64,000 nt of DNA from Pseudomonas graminis (GTDB lineage Bacteria; Pseudomonadota; Gammaproteobacteria; Pseudomonadales; Pseudomonadaceae). The notes below the pieces were generated by a model. It ran no database searches. It was given only the letters and a program-made list of their open reading frames with translations, and had not been told where the DNA came from. Location: assembly GCF_900111735.1 (NCBI RefSeq), contig NZ_FOHW01000006.1, positions 123,699-187,698 on the forward strand, given 5' to 3'. This document shows, piece by piece, positions 27,844 through 38,472 of this stretch (position 1 is its first letter; every line of letters starts with the position of its first letter). The position numbers and the translations under genes were made by a program.

Positions 27844-28305
27844 ATGAATACCGTAAGCGATACGAATCTTGGGTTCACCTACAAACATGCATTCTGGTTG
27901 CTTGTAGCGGTTTTGATTTTCAATGCATCGTTCGGCGACTTTTTTGAATTCGGAAGCGACGCTGATGAGGTGGTTTTGAAACGGCAGCTCCCTCAGGGCG
28001 ACTGGCTATATATCACCCGTTACGGTGCGATGGTCACTGACATGGACACTTTACGATTCTTTATCAGCAAGCCGCTTGACGGTAATGATGCAGACTTACT
28101 CAAAAAACTTAATAAAGGGGGTGAATTCCTGATCACGGACAGCGCTTTGGAAAACGTAGTAATTCAAGAAACACCCGATGGCGTAGCCATAACGCTGAAA
28201 GGTGCGGTCTACCTCTATTTCAGTGAAGAGTATGTTACTGAAGGAGATCAGTTAAGAAGTTATCGGATTACGCTGACGCAACTTGGTAGCGCAACGAGGG
28301 ACTAG
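27844..28305 (+). CDS. Small membrane-anchored protein of unknown function in the effector cassette
   Basis: A 153-residue protein with one membrane helix near the N-terminus (AFWLLVAVLIFNASFGDFFEF, about residues 16-36) and a soluble beta-rich remainder (GDWLYITRYGAMVTDMDTLRFF, VAITLKGAVYLYFSEEY) probably facing the periplasm. No clear ribosome site was seen before the ATG. Base composition is more A+T rich than in the neighbours, as in the preceding gene. Its place and topology suggest a second immunity or accessory protein for the amidase, but no family was recognised. Confidence 0.6.
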   Translation: MNTVSDTNLGFTYKHAFWLLVAVLIFNASFGDFFEFGSDADEVVLKRQLPQGDWLYITRYGAMVTDMDTLRFFISKPLDGNDADLLKKLNKGGEFLITDSALENVVIQETPDGVAITLKGAVYLYFSEEYVTEGDQLRSYRITLTQLGSATRD

Positions 28306-28402
28306 TATAAATCCCACCACAATTGCTTGCCCCCACCGTGTATAACCGCTTCCACAGGACAGTGCATTTTACCTGTAGAAGCGAGTTCATTGACGCAGAG
28401 CC

Positions 28403-28428
28403 AGCCCGGGCACCAAAGCGCCCGGGCC
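28403..28428. terminator. Hairpin between the effector cassette and opuCA
   Basis: GCCCGGG at 28404-28410 pairs with CCCGGGC at 28421-28427 around a 10-base loop. No strong T run on either strand, so termination is probably weak. It separates convergent genes. Confidence 0.5.
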
Positions 28429-28435
28429 CTTCACA

Positions 28436-29620
28436 TCAACTCAGCGCAGCCTGCTCCACCAAATCCGCCGGCGAGACAATGCTGGTCTTCATCCCGCGCG
28501 ACTGGCCGGAACTCAGGTAAGCCGCGATGGATTCCTGCGTCACTTCACCCAGGAACACGTTTTCGGCATCCAGCACCGGCAGCCACGAGCGGTTGAACTC
28601 GTACATGCGCGACAACAGGATGCGCAGGTGTTCGTCGTAGGCGGCGGTGGCGTTGAACGGGCGCAGGTACTGGTCGCACGTGCCGGCCTGACGGTGCAGG
28701 TCGCGGCGGCGGACGTAGCCCATTGCCTTGTTTTCAGCATCGGTGACCACAACATAGCGGCGGTCGTTTTCGTCCATGATTTCCAGCGCATCGGCGACGG
28801 GCGTTTCCGGGCTCACGGACGGTGCGTTGTCCGCCGCGTCTTCGGCCTTGACCAGCAGCAGACGCTTGAGCGTGCTGTCCTGGCCCACAAAGTTACTGAC
28901 GAAATCATCCGCCGGGTGCGCGAGCAGCGTGTCCGGGTGGTCGATCTGCAGCAGTTTGCCGGCGCGGAAGATGGCGATCTTGTCGCCCAGCTTGATGGCT
29001 TCGTCGATGTCGTGGCTGACCATGATCACGGTCTTGTTCAGCGCGCGCTGCATCTCGAAAAACTCGTTCTGGATCATCTCGCGGTTGATCGGGTCGACCG
29101 CACCGAACGGCTCGTCCATCAGCAGCAGCGGCGCGTCTGCGGCCAGCGCACGGATCACGCCGATCCGCTGTTGCTGACCGCCCGACAACTCGCGCGGGTA
29201 GCGATGCAAATACTGCTTGGGTTCCAGCTTGATCATGCTCATCAGTTCGCGGGCGCGGTCGTGGCATTTCTGCTTGTCCCAACCGAGGAGCTTGGGCACG
29301 ACCACGATGTTTTCTTCGATGGTCATGTTGGGGAACAGGCCGATCTGCTGAATCACGTAACCGATGTTGCGGCGCAGGGTCACTTCGTCCAGGCCTGTAG
29401 TGTCCTCGCCATTGATCAGCACTTTGCCGGAGGTCGGCATGATCAGGCGGTTGATCATTTTCAGCGTCGTACTTTTGCCGCAGCCCGACGGACCCAGGAA
29501 CACACAGATCTCGCCTTCATTGACGGTCAGGCTCACGGAATCGACGGCCTTCACTTCCTTGCCGTTGCTCTGGAAGGTCTTGGACAGGTTTTGCAGTTCG
29601 ATCATGGTTTTGACAGTCAT
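28436..29620 (-). CDS. opuCA: Osmoprotectant ABC transporter ATP-binding protein OpuCA
   Basis: The ATPase of a quaternary-amine osmoprotectant importer, 394 residues. The start at 29620 is chosen because its ATG overlaps the opuCB stop (ATGA) and AAAGGA precedes it; 13 more residues are possible upstream. Walker A GPSGCGKST, the signature LSGGQQQR and LLMDEPFGAVDP are present. The C-terminal third carries a tandem CBS pair (TPVADALEIMDENDRRYVVV, LRILLSRMYEFNRSWLPVLD), the known ionic-strength or nucleotide sensor of OpuC-type transporters. It is the last gene of the opuCD-CC-CB-CA operon as transcribed. Glycine betaine, choline or carnitine are typical substrates; the exact one cannot be told here. 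Confidence 0.93.
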   Translation of the reverse strand: MTVKTMIELQNLSKTFQSNGKEVKAVDSVSLTVNEGEICVFLGPSGCGKSTTLKMINRLIMPTSGKVLINGEDTTGLDEVTLRRNIGYVIQQIGLFPNMTIEENIVVVPKLLGWDKQKCHDRARELMSMIKLEPKQYLHRYPRELSGGQQQRIGVIRALAADAPLLLMDEPFGAVDPINREMIQNEFFEMQRALNKTVIMVSHDIDEAIKLGDKIAIFRAGKLLQIDHPDTLLAHPADDFVSNFVGQDSTLKRLLLVKAEDAADNAPSVSPETPVADALEIMDENDRRYVVVTDAENKAMGYVRRRDLHRQAGTCDQYLRPFNATAAYDEHLRILLSRMYEFNRSWLPVLDAENVFLGEVTQESIAAYLSSGQSRGMKTSIVSPADLVEQAALS

Positions 29621-30270
29621 TTGAGCAATCCTTTTGGAGTCAGCGAGCGTTGCAGCCATTGCAGAAGCAGGTCGGCGAAGATGGCCAGAATGCTGACCAG
29701 TACGGCGCCGACGATCAGCATCGACATATCGCTGCGGCTGATAGAAGCAAGAATAAGTACACCCAGACCACCGGCACCGATGGTCGCGGCGATGGTCATG
29801 ACACCGATGTTCATGACCACGGCGGTGCGTACACCGGCGAGGATCACCGGCACGGCGATCGGCAGTTCAACCATGCGCAGACGCTGGCCGAAAGTCATGC
29901 CGATGCCTTTCGCGGCTTCGCGGATACCTGGATCAACGCCCGTGAGGGCCAGATAGGTGTTACGCATGATCGGCAACAGCGAATAGAGGAACACCGCTGT
30001 GATCGCTGGCAATGGGCCAAGGCCCTGTCCGAACTTCGAATAAAACGGCAGCAGCAAGCCAAATAAGGCAATCGACGGAATGGTCAGCAGCACGGTGGCG
30101 CTGGCCTGCAACGGCCCGGCAAGGGTCGGAAAGCGCGTCATCAACACGCCCAGTGGAACGCCGACGACAATTGCCAATGTCACTGCGATACCGACCAGAG
30201 TGATGTGTTGCAGGGTCAGGTGCATGACCTGATTCCAGTCCAGATGGGAGAAAGCGCTGAGGAAACTCAT
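29617..30270 (-). CDS. opuCB: Osmoprotectant ABC transporter permease OpuCB
   Basis: An inner-membrane permease of 217 residues with five or six helices and the EAA-type loop DPGIREAAKGIGMTFGQRL near residue 135. It overlaps both neighbours by four bases (ATGA), so the three proteins are translationally coupled. It pairs with the OpuCD permease. Confidence 0.93.
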   Translation of the reverse strand: MSFLSAFSHLDWNQVMHLTLQHITLVGIAVTLAIVVGVPLGVLMTRFPTLAGPLQASATVLLTIPSIALFGLLLPFYSKFGQGLGPLPAITAVFLYSLLPIMRNTYLALTGVDPGIREAAKGIGMTFGQRLRMVELPIAVPVILAGVRTAVVMNIGVMTIAATIGAGGLGVLILASISRSDMSMLIVGAVLVSILAIFADLLLQWLQRSLTPKGLLK

Positions 30271-31235
30271 GGTTTCTCCTCCTGTTTTGCCGCCGGCGTC
30301 GGCGGGACCGGCACGCTGTCGGCGGAAGGGTTGATCGGATGCTCGCGCAGGAATTCAGCCGCCACTACGGTAGGACTTTCGTGGTCGACGTCGATGCGCG
30401 CGTTCAGCGTACGCATGGTCTGGTTATCCAGCAGCGCGGCGAGCGGCTTGAGCAAATCGGCCAGTTCCGGGTGCTTGTCCAGGTACTCCTTGCGGATCAC
30501 CGGCGCAGCGGTGTAGTCCGGGAAGTAGTGCTTGTCGTCCGCTAGCACCTTGAGCTTGAACGCGTTCAAGCGGCCATCGGTGGTGTAAACGAGCCCTGCA
30601 AAAACCTGCCCGTTGCGCAGCGCGGTGTAGACCAGGCCCGCGTCCATCTGACGGGTGTTTTCACGCCCCAGGTTCATGCCGTAATGCTTGACCATGCCCA
30701 CCAGACCGTCGGAACGGTTGGCGAACTCGGTGTCCAGCGCCACGATGTGGCCCTTGTCGGCCTCGGCCTTGAGCACCGTGGTCAGGTCAGACATGGTGTT
30801 GACCTGCGGATACTGCTGGGCAATCTTGTCCGGCAGCGCCAGCGCGTAGGTGTTGTTGAACTTGGAGGGGGATAGCCAGACCAGCCCCTTCTTGGCGTCC
30901 AGCTCCTTGACGCGCTGATAGGTCTGCTCGCTGTCGAGCTTCTCATCAACATGGTTGTAGGCAACCAGCGACACGCCGGTGTACTCCCACAGCAGATCCA
31001 GCTGGCCGCTTTCCTGAGCACTGCGCGCCAGGTTACTGCCAAGGCCGCCGGTGATCTGAACCTGATAGCCCTTGTCGCGCAGGTATTGCGCCGTCAGTTC
31101 GGCCAGCATGGTCTGCTCGGTGAACACCCGCGCGCCGATGCGCAGCACCGGCATTTCAGCCGGAGCATCCGCGGCCTGGGCGAAACCGGACAGCAACATC
31201 CCGACGCCCATGATTAATGTGCATAACTTCTTCAT
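30267..31235 (-). CDS. opuCC: Osmoprotectant-binding periplasmic protein OpuCC
   Basis: A periplasmic binding protein of 322 residues with a Sec signal peptide (MKKLCTLIMGVGMLLSGFAQA-A). The OpuAC-type domain begins with LRIGARVFTEQTMLAELTAQYL, then GSNLARSAQESGQLDLLWEYTG. The C-terminus is an unusual proline- and lysine-rich tail (VPVPPTPAAKQEEKP). It delivers betaine-type compounds to the OpuCB/CD permease. The cysteine in the signal region is not in a good lipobox, so the protein is probably soluble. Confidence 0.92.
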   Translation of the reverse strand: MKKLCTLIMGVGMLLSGFAQAADAPAEMPVLRIGARVFTEQTMLAELTAQYLRDKGYQVQITGGLGSNLARSAQESGQLDLLWEYTGVSLVAYNHVDEKLDSEQTYQRVKELDAKKGLVWLSPSKFNNTYALALPDKIAQQYPQVNTMSDLTTVLKAEADKGHIVALDTEFANRSDGLVGMVKHYGMNLGRENTRQMDAGLVYTALRNGQVFAGLVYTTDGRLNAFKLKVLADDKHYFPDYTAAPVIRKEYLDKHPELADLLKPLAALLDNQTMRTLNARIDVDHESPTVVAAEFLREHPINPSADSVPVPPTPAAKQEEKP

Positions 31236-31263
31236 ACCAATTCCTTTCTCAGCGGGGCTCGAC

Positions 31264-31977
31264 TTATCGAGCCAGGCCGCGTTCCAGCCAGAGACGGCTT
31301 GCCAGGGTCACGGCGCCATCGAGCAGCAGCGCAAGCAACGCGGTACACGCGGCGCCCAGCACCAGTTGCGGCTGATTGTTCAGGGCGATGCCGGGGAAAA
31401 TCAGGCTGCCCAGGCTGTTCGCGCCAATGAGGAACGCCAGTGGCGCGGTCCCGACGTTGATCGCCAACGCCACGCGCACACCGCCGATGATGATCGGCAC
31501 GGCGTTGGGCAATTCGACACGCCAGAGCACCTGACGCGGTGTCATGCCGATGCCGCGCGCGGCTTCTTTAAGGGAACCCTGAACGTTTTTCAGGCCTTCG
31601 TAGGTGTTGCGCACGATGGGCAATAACGAAGCGAGGAACAAAGCGAAGATCGCCGGACCGCTGCCGATGCCCAGGATGCCCAGAGCGATGGCCAATACGG
31701 CGAGAGGAGGAACGGTGTTACCGATGTTGAAGATCTGCATGAAGCGTTCGGCGCGGCCAACCATGTTAGGTCGGCTGAGGACAATGCCGGTCGGGATCCC
31801 GACTACCAGTGCCGCCAGCATCGAAGCCAGCACAAGCCAGACGTGGGCTTGCAGATAAAACAGCAGATCGTCCTGATATTGCCTGATGGTACTGATGCCG
31901 ATCCATTGGACCAGCAGGGCCAGGAGTGCGATGACAATCACACCTCCCAACAGCCCCTTGCCATAGCGATTTGCCAC
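31264..31977 (-). CDS. opuCD: Osmoprotectant ABC transporter permease OpuCD
   Basis: An inner-membrane permease of 237 residues, first gene of the operon as transcribed. The GTG at 31977 is preferred because AAGGAG stands 9 bases upstream; an ATG nine codons earlier has no such site. Helices are visible near residues 11-30 and 45-70, with the EAA-type loop GSLKEAARGIGMTPRQVL in the C-terminal half. It forms the channel with OpuCB. Confidence 0.92.
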   Translation of the reverse strand: MANRYGKGLLGGVIVIALLALLVQWIGISTIRQYQDDLLFYLQAHVWLVLASMLAALVVGIPTGIVLSRPNMVGRAERFMQIFNIGNTVPPLAVLAIALGILGIGSGPAIFALFLASLLPIVRNTYEGLKNVQGSLKEAARGIGMTPRQVLWRVELPNAVPIIIGGVRVALAINVGTAPLAFLIGANSLGSLIFPGIALNNQPQLVLGAACTALLALLLDGAVTLASRLWLERGLAR

Positions 31978-32266
31978 GGGCGGACTCCTTATTTCAGTCG
32001 GCAAACGTCTGGCGTGGAACCGGCCTTTTCAGGCAGCACGCGAACGTTCGCGAAGAGCAGCGGGTGGGTCGCCGGAAAGGTTGATACCTCGGCGAAAACA
32101 CAAGCCATGAGCGCAGCTTCGTCAAGCTAACTTGCTGATTTTGCAACCCTTGGCATGTAGCGATACCAGGGAATGGACGTCTCCTTAACCGCAAAGGTTC
32201 CCACGTGCGATGGTATCTGGCCACCCTTTATTGACTGAACGGTTCGGTTATTGCTCTGGTTTGGGC

Positions 32267-32272
32267 TATAAT
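32267..32272 (+). promoter_or_regulatory. Likely -10 box of prfC
   Basis: TATAAT at 32267-32272 lies 40 bases before the prfC ATG. The -35 region is not obvious (TCGGTT with 17-base spacing). The opuCD-prfC gap (31978-32311) is a divergent promoter region with no gene that I can support. Confidence 0.5.
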
Positions 32273-32311
32273 CGCCGCCCTTTTTTTGAATCACCTCTCG
32301 GGCGATTTCCC

Positions 32312-33895
<1,584 letters not shown>

Positions 33896-33912
33896 GGCTC
33901 ACTCCTCCGAGT

Positions 33913-34021
33913 GATCGTTCCCACGCTCTGCGTGGGAGCGCCGCTGCTGACGCTCCGCGCGATTGGACTGCGGACGCGGAGCGTCCAGAGATGCATTCCC
34001 ACGCGGAGCGTGGGAACGATC
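33913..34021. repeat. Double inverted repeat between prfC and ggt
   Basis: GATCGTTCCCACGCTC at 33913 is mirrored by GAGCGTGGGAACGATC ending at 34021. Inside it GACGCTCCGCG (33949-33959) is mirrored by CGCGGAGCGTC (33975-33985). The GTTCCCACGC..GCGTGGGAAC type is a common intergenic REP family of Pseudomonas. It lies between convergent genes and may end both transcripts. Confidence 0.7.
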
Positions 34022-34031
34022 AGTTACCCCC

Positions 34032-35699
34032 CTATTTCACCACCATCCCCACACCCCGCCCACGCGGATCGGACGCGGTTTCGACTTTCGTGCCGTCGAT
34101 CTTGATCGCTTGCACATTGCCCATCGACCAGCCCTGGTCCTTCAGCGTGTAACCCATGCTGGTCAGCTCGTCAGCCACCGGGGTCGCCAGCGGTGCGAAT
34201 TTCTCGGTGTAGATCGTGTCTTTCGGCAGCAACTGGTGATGGACCCGCTGGGCGGCAACTGCGTCTTTCAGCGGCATGTGGAAGTCATAGATATTGTTCA
34301 GCACCTGAAACACCGTGGTGAAAATCCGTGAGCCGCCCGGCGTGCCCAGCACCAGTGTGACCGCGCCGTCGCGGGTGACCAGGCTCGGGCTCATCGACGA
34401 CAACATGCGCTTGCCGGGCTGGATGGCGTTGGCATCCCCGCCCACCACACCGAACGCGTTGGCAACGCCCGGCTTGGAACTGAAATCATCCATCTCGTCG
34501 TTCATCAAAAAGCCTGCGCCCTTCACCACCACGCCGCTGCCGTAATCCCAGTTCAGGGTGTAGGTGTTGCTGACGGCGTTGCCCTTGGCATCGACGATGG
34601 AGAAGTGCGTGGTCTGGTGCGATTCAAGCCCGGCCTTCACGTTTTCCGTGGGTGAAATCGCCGTCGGGTTGACCTCATGGGCGCGCTTGGCCAGATAGGC
34701 GTTGTCAGTCAGTTGGCTCACCGGCGGCACGGAAAAGTCCGGATCGCCCAGGTAGTTGGCGCGATCGGCGAACACCCGTTTTTCGATTTCTGCCACCAGA
34801 TGGATATATCTCGCCGAATTAAGAGGCACGTCCTTGAAGTCATCAGCCAGCTGCTGCTTCATGCCAATCAACTGCGCCAGCGCGATGCCGCCGGAGCTGG
34901 GCAGCGGGGCGGTGTAGAGCGTGTTGCCGTTGAAGTTGACGTGCAACGGCTTGCGCCAGATCGCCTTGTAATCCTTCAGATCCTCTTTGGTGATCAGGCC
35001 GTTGTCGTGTTGCATCTGCGCCACCAGCAGGTCGGCCGTCTGGCCCTGATAAAACTCGTTGGCGCCTTTGTTGGCGATGCGTTCCAGGGTCTTGGCCAGC
35101 TCCGGTTGCCGGAAGGTCTCACCGGTCTTCATGTCGCCGAAGTAATCCGCGAAATTGGTCTTGCCGTTGAGCTGTTTGATCGCTTCAGCGCCATACATGT
35201 ATTGCTTGTCGGCGACCTTGAAGCCGTTTTTGGCATAACCAATGGCCGGCGTCAGCAGCTCGGCCCACGGCAGCTTGCCGAATTTCTCATGGGCTTCCCA
35301 CAGCCCCATGACGGTGCCGGGCACCCCCGATGCACGCGCGCCGACCAGGCTCATGCCCGGAATGACCTCGCCCTTGTCGTCCAGGTACATGTTGCGGGTG
35401 GCCGCTTTCGGCGCGGCTTCGCGGTAGTCGAGAAAGTAAGGCCGGCCGTTCATGAACAGGGTCATGAAGCCACCGCCGCCGATGTTGCCCGCTTCGGGGT
35501 AGGTGACCGCCAGCGTGAACGCCGTGGCGACAGCGGCATCGACGGCGTTGCCGCCCTTCTTGAGAATCTGTGCAGCGACCTGAGCACCGTATTGATCGGG
35601 AGACGCGACGGCGCCGCCTTCAAGCACTACCGCATACACCGGCGAACTCGCGGCGAAGATCACCGACAGGGCAAGGGTTTTGAGGATCACTGCACGCAT
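34032..35699 (-). CDS. ggt: Gamma-glutamyltransferase
   Basis: A periplasmic enzyme of 555 residues that transfers or hydrolyses the gamma-glutamyl group of glutathione and related compounds. A signal peptide (MRAVILKTLALSVIFAASSPVYA) precedes the NTN-hydrolase precursor. Autocleavage is expected before Thr363 in HQTTHFSIVDAKGN, which becomes the nucleophile at the start of the small subunit. The substrate-binding GTPGGSRI block is near residue 450. The neighbour prfC is convergent. Confidence 0.95.
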   Translation of the reverse strand: MRAVILKTLALSVIFAASSPVYAVVLEGGAVASPDQYGAQVAAQILKKGGNAVDAAVATAFTLAVTYPEAGNIGGGGFMTLFMNGRPYFLDYREAAPKAATRNMYLDDKGEVIPGMSLVGARASGVPGTVMGLWEAHEKFGKLPWAELLTPAIGYAKNGFKVADKQYMYGAEAIKQLNGKTNFADYFGDMKTGETFRQPELAKTLERIANKGANEFYQGQTADLLVAQMQHDNGLITKEDLKDYKAIWRKPLHVNFNGNTLYTAPLPSSGGIALAQLIGMKQQLADDFKDVPLNSARYIHLVAEIEKRVFADRANYLGDPDFSVPPVSQLTDNAYLAKRAHEVNPTAISPTENVKAGLESHQTTHFSIVDAKGNAVSNTYTLNWDYGSGVVVKGAGFLMNDEMDDFSSKPGVANAFGVVGGDANAIQPGKRMLSSMSPSLVTRDGAVTLVLGTPGGSRIFTTVFQVLNNIYDFHMPLKDAVAAQRVHHQLLPKDTIYTEKFAPLATPVADELTSMGYTLKDQGWSMGNVQAIKIDGTKVETASDPRGRGVGMVVK

Positions 35700-36053
35700 G
35701 GGGCTTCCTTGATGACAAATACGACAGCTTGTTACTGATGTGCTGTCTGGAGGCTGAAGAGACTAACGGTCCCGCTGCACATTAATGATGAAACTTGCCG
35801 CAAACGCAAACGGCCACACGCGGGTAACCGGCTTGCCCCGTGATGAGTTTGGCCAGTCCTGTGGTGTAACGCCGTTCGTGGTCTGACCTGAAGCACTCGA
35901 TACCTGATTCAACCTGCCCCACATCATCCCTGCGGTCCGAAATTAATCGCAATAACAGCCCTTGTCTGCATCGCCAACGAATCTAATACAGCGTCTTGAA
36001 ATACCTACCATCAATTAAAGCCACTGGGCGTTTAACCAGAACGGAGCACCACC
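35700..36053. other. Divergent intergenic region between ggt and the metallopeptidase
   Basis: 354 bases without a supportable gene. It must hold the start signals of both divergent genes, but I could not identify convincing promoter boxes or operators. Confidence 0.5.
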
Positions 36054-37367
36054 GTGATAAGGATATTGGCCTGGTTAGTATTCCTAATCCCCCTGGCGGC
36101 GGCCACACCGGCAACGGCCGCTGAGACGCCATTTCTGAAATCAGGCCGGCCACTTGATGAGCGAGATTTCGACGCATCAGCGACGTTGAAAGCGCAGCAT
36201 TCATTCCCAGGGACCATCAAGATAAGCGAAGCGGATATCGACGCCAGTCAGATTAAAGATCATTCGATTCTGGCGCTGGAGATGGATGGAGCAACGCTGC
36301 TGGCCACATTCGTTCGCAGTGAACAACTGAACCAGCCTTCCAAAGTGTCTGTTCCGCGTGATGAAGCGCGCGAAAAGGACGTGTCAGACATGACTGTCTG
36401 GTACGGAAATCTAGAGCCGCATATCAACATTGAGCCGTTCAACGCAGCACGACAGGATCCTCTCAATTCAATCACGCTGGTTAAGTCTAAGACCGGTGTA
36501 ACGGGCGTCATTCGTCATGGCGCCAGACTCTTCTGGCTACGGCCTATGAAAGATGGCAAGCACCTCATCGTGGAACTGGACGAGTCGAAAATGCCCGATG
36601 AGGGTAATGCCCCCATGCCATCTGGATCTGGGGCTGTCCTGGAAAAATCATCACCGACCGAATCGGCGGGTAATGTGGTTATAGACGTATTCACCGTCAT
36701 CATGCAGAGAGCCGTGGACGCCTATGACGGCGACATGCTCGCCTTGATGCAGCTGGCAGTCGCTCAGGCGAACCAAAGCTATATCAACAGTGATATCGGC
36801 ATCAGCCTCAGGTTGAGTGCATACCAAGTGACGAACTACAGCTCATCCAACTTTTTGGATTTGGACATGAATCGCCTGATGGATCCCAAGGATGGGTACA
36901 TGGACGACAGTATGGTCATCAGGGAGGAGTCCTTCAGCGACGTGGTCATGCTGATTGATGATTACGGCCGCGTTATTGAGGGCGATTATCTTTGCGGCCT
37001 GGCAAAACAGGTAGGCTCGACTGCCGCTACAGCAGTCGCTGCCGTGAACTATCGATGCATCTTCAACCAGACATTCGCCCATGAGCTGGGTCATTTACAG
37101 TCTGCTCGCCACAACCCTGAAAACGACTCAGGACAGGGCCCGTATTCCTATGCCCATGGATATCGCTACACAGTTGACGCTGCACAATGGAGAACACTCA
37201 TGGCTTATCCCTGCGTGCCATGGTCGAGTGGTTGCCCAGTCCTGAACGCCTGGTCCAATCCCGATCTGCGCTACAACGGCGTCCCTATGGGCGACGCTCA
37301 GAGCGCTGACAACCGCCGCGTGCTGGAGCTGACTAAGCAGAGCATTTCAAAATACTACAGCCAATAG
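36054..37367 (+). CDS. Secreted zinc metallopeptidase, reprolysin-like
   Basis: A 437-residue exported protein starting at GTG with GGAG upstream. A signal peptide (IRILAWLVFLIPLAAATPATAA) is followed by a prodomain-like region of about 190 residues, then a metzincin-type catalytic domain. The zinc motif HELGHLQSARH gives His343, Glu344, His347 and His353, and LMAYP near residue 382 serves as the Met-turn. Most metzincins have glycine where this protein has Ser350. Four cysteines cluster in the C-terminal half. It probably degrades proteins outside the cell or in the envelope. It stands alone between ggt and an exporter gene, with no secretion partner nearby. Confidence 0.8.
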   Translation: MIRILAWLVFLIPLAAATPATAAETPFLKSGRPLDERDFDASATLKAQHSFPGTIKISEADIDASQIKDHSILALEMDGATLLATFVRSEQLNQPSKVSVPRDEAREKDVSDMTVWYGNLEPHINIEPFNAARQDPLNSITLVKSKTGVTGVIRHGARLFWLRPMKDGKHLIVELDESKMPDEGNAPMPSGSGAVLEKSSPTESAGNVVIDVFTVIMQRAVDAYDGDMLALMQLAVAQANQSYINSDIGISLRLSAYQVTNYSSSNFLDLDMNRLMDPKDGYMDDSMVIREESFSDVVMLIDDYGRVIEGDYLCGLAKQVGSTAATAVAAVNYRCIFNQTFAHELGHLQSARHNPENDSGQGPYSYAHGYRYTVDAAQWRTLMAYPCVPWSSGCPVLNAWSNPDLRYNGVPMGDAQSADNRRVLELTKQSISKYYSQ

Positions 37368-37414
37368 CGGCACCAGGTTTCAGCCCTAAGCTTCGTACGA
37401 TCAGCCGGGTACGA

Positions 37415-38359
37415 TCAGCTCGCCTCGATCAGCTTTACCCGCTCCCGCCGCAGGTTCAGGGCCAGGACGCTCGCCAGCACCACAATCGACCCGAGGATGA
37501 CCTGCGGGGAAGGCATCTCGCCCAGCATCACCGAGGCAATGGCGATGGCCATCGGCGGTGTCAGGTACAAACTCATGGACGCGCGGCTGACGTCCATGTG
37601 CTTCAGAACGTAGGCCCAAGCCAGATACGCCAGTGCGCTGGGGAACAGCCCCAGCACACCCACTGCCACATTGACCCTCAGCGGCGCGTTGAAGACTTCC
37701 CCAATCAGACCCGGCAAGTAAATCAGCAGGAACACCGTGCCCGCCCAGACCGTATAACAGACCATGGTCAGGCCGTCGTACCGATGGCTGTGACGCTTCT
37801 GCAGCGAGAAATAAACGCTCCATGAAAACGCCGCCAGCAGAATCAGCAGCCCGCGCGCGTCCATGTGGCCAATGCCCCGATCACCGGTGACGACAATCGC
37901 CGCGCCCACCAGCCCGAGCGCAACACAGCCCCAACGCCAGGCGCTGACCCGCTCCTTGAACACGAAATGCGCCAGCAGCGCGGTAAACAAAGGCGTTGAT
38001 TGCACCAGCACGCTGGACGCCCCGGCACTCACGCCAGCCTGGCCGAAATTCAGCGCGATGTGGTGCAGGCTGACGGCGAAGAAACCCAGCACCGCGAGCA
38101 ACGGCACGTCTTTCAGGCGCGGTAACGCGATGCGTTGCGATGAGGCGATCAACAGCATGAACACCGATGCAATCAGGAAGCGCAGTAGCGCCAGATGCCC
38201 CGGCTCATAGGCCTGCAAACCGATACGAATGCCGGTGGGCGAAAAGCCCCAGCAGGCGACCACGAAGAACGTGGCGAGGGCAACTTTCATCCCTTCCCAC
38301 GGCACCGCAGCACTCACCGGTGTATCCGAACTGCAAACTGGCTCTGCCACCACGCTCAT
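37415..38359 (-). CDS. EamA/DMT-family transporter
   Basis: An inner-membrane protein of 314 residues with about ten helices in two EamA repeats (ATFFVVACWGFSPTGIRIGLQ.. and LLILLAAFSWSVYFSLQKR..). The start at 38359 (MSVVAEP) has AGGAG 8 bases upstream; the longer frame overlaps the divergent promoter. The family exports metabolites such as amino acids. The LysR gene is divergent with about 113 bases between, the usual layout for an exporter and its regulator. Confidence 0.85.
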   Translation of the reverse strand: MSVVAEPVCSSDTPVSAAVPWEGMKVALATFFVVACWGFSPTGIRIGLQAYEPGHLALLRFLIASVFMLLIASSQRIALPRLKDVPLLAVLGFFAVSLHHIALNFGQAGVSAGASSVLVQSTPLFTALLAHFVFKERVSAWRWGCVALGLVGAAIVVTGDRGIGHMDARGLLILLAAFSWSVYFSLQKRHSHRYDGLTMVCYTVWAGTVFLLIYLPGLIGEVFNAPLRVNVAVGVLGLFPSALAYLAWAYVLKHMDVSRASMSLYLTPPMAIAIASVMLGEMPSPQVILGSIVVLASVLALNLRRERVKLIEAS

Positions 38360-38472
38360 TTCGATAACTCCTGCGGACAGGCCCGACGCCTGCCCATGGC
38401 TGCGAGTATCGAAACAACTTATGCTCACCACAACCGAACAATAATGACGTAAACACTCACTTTTGGTGATGC

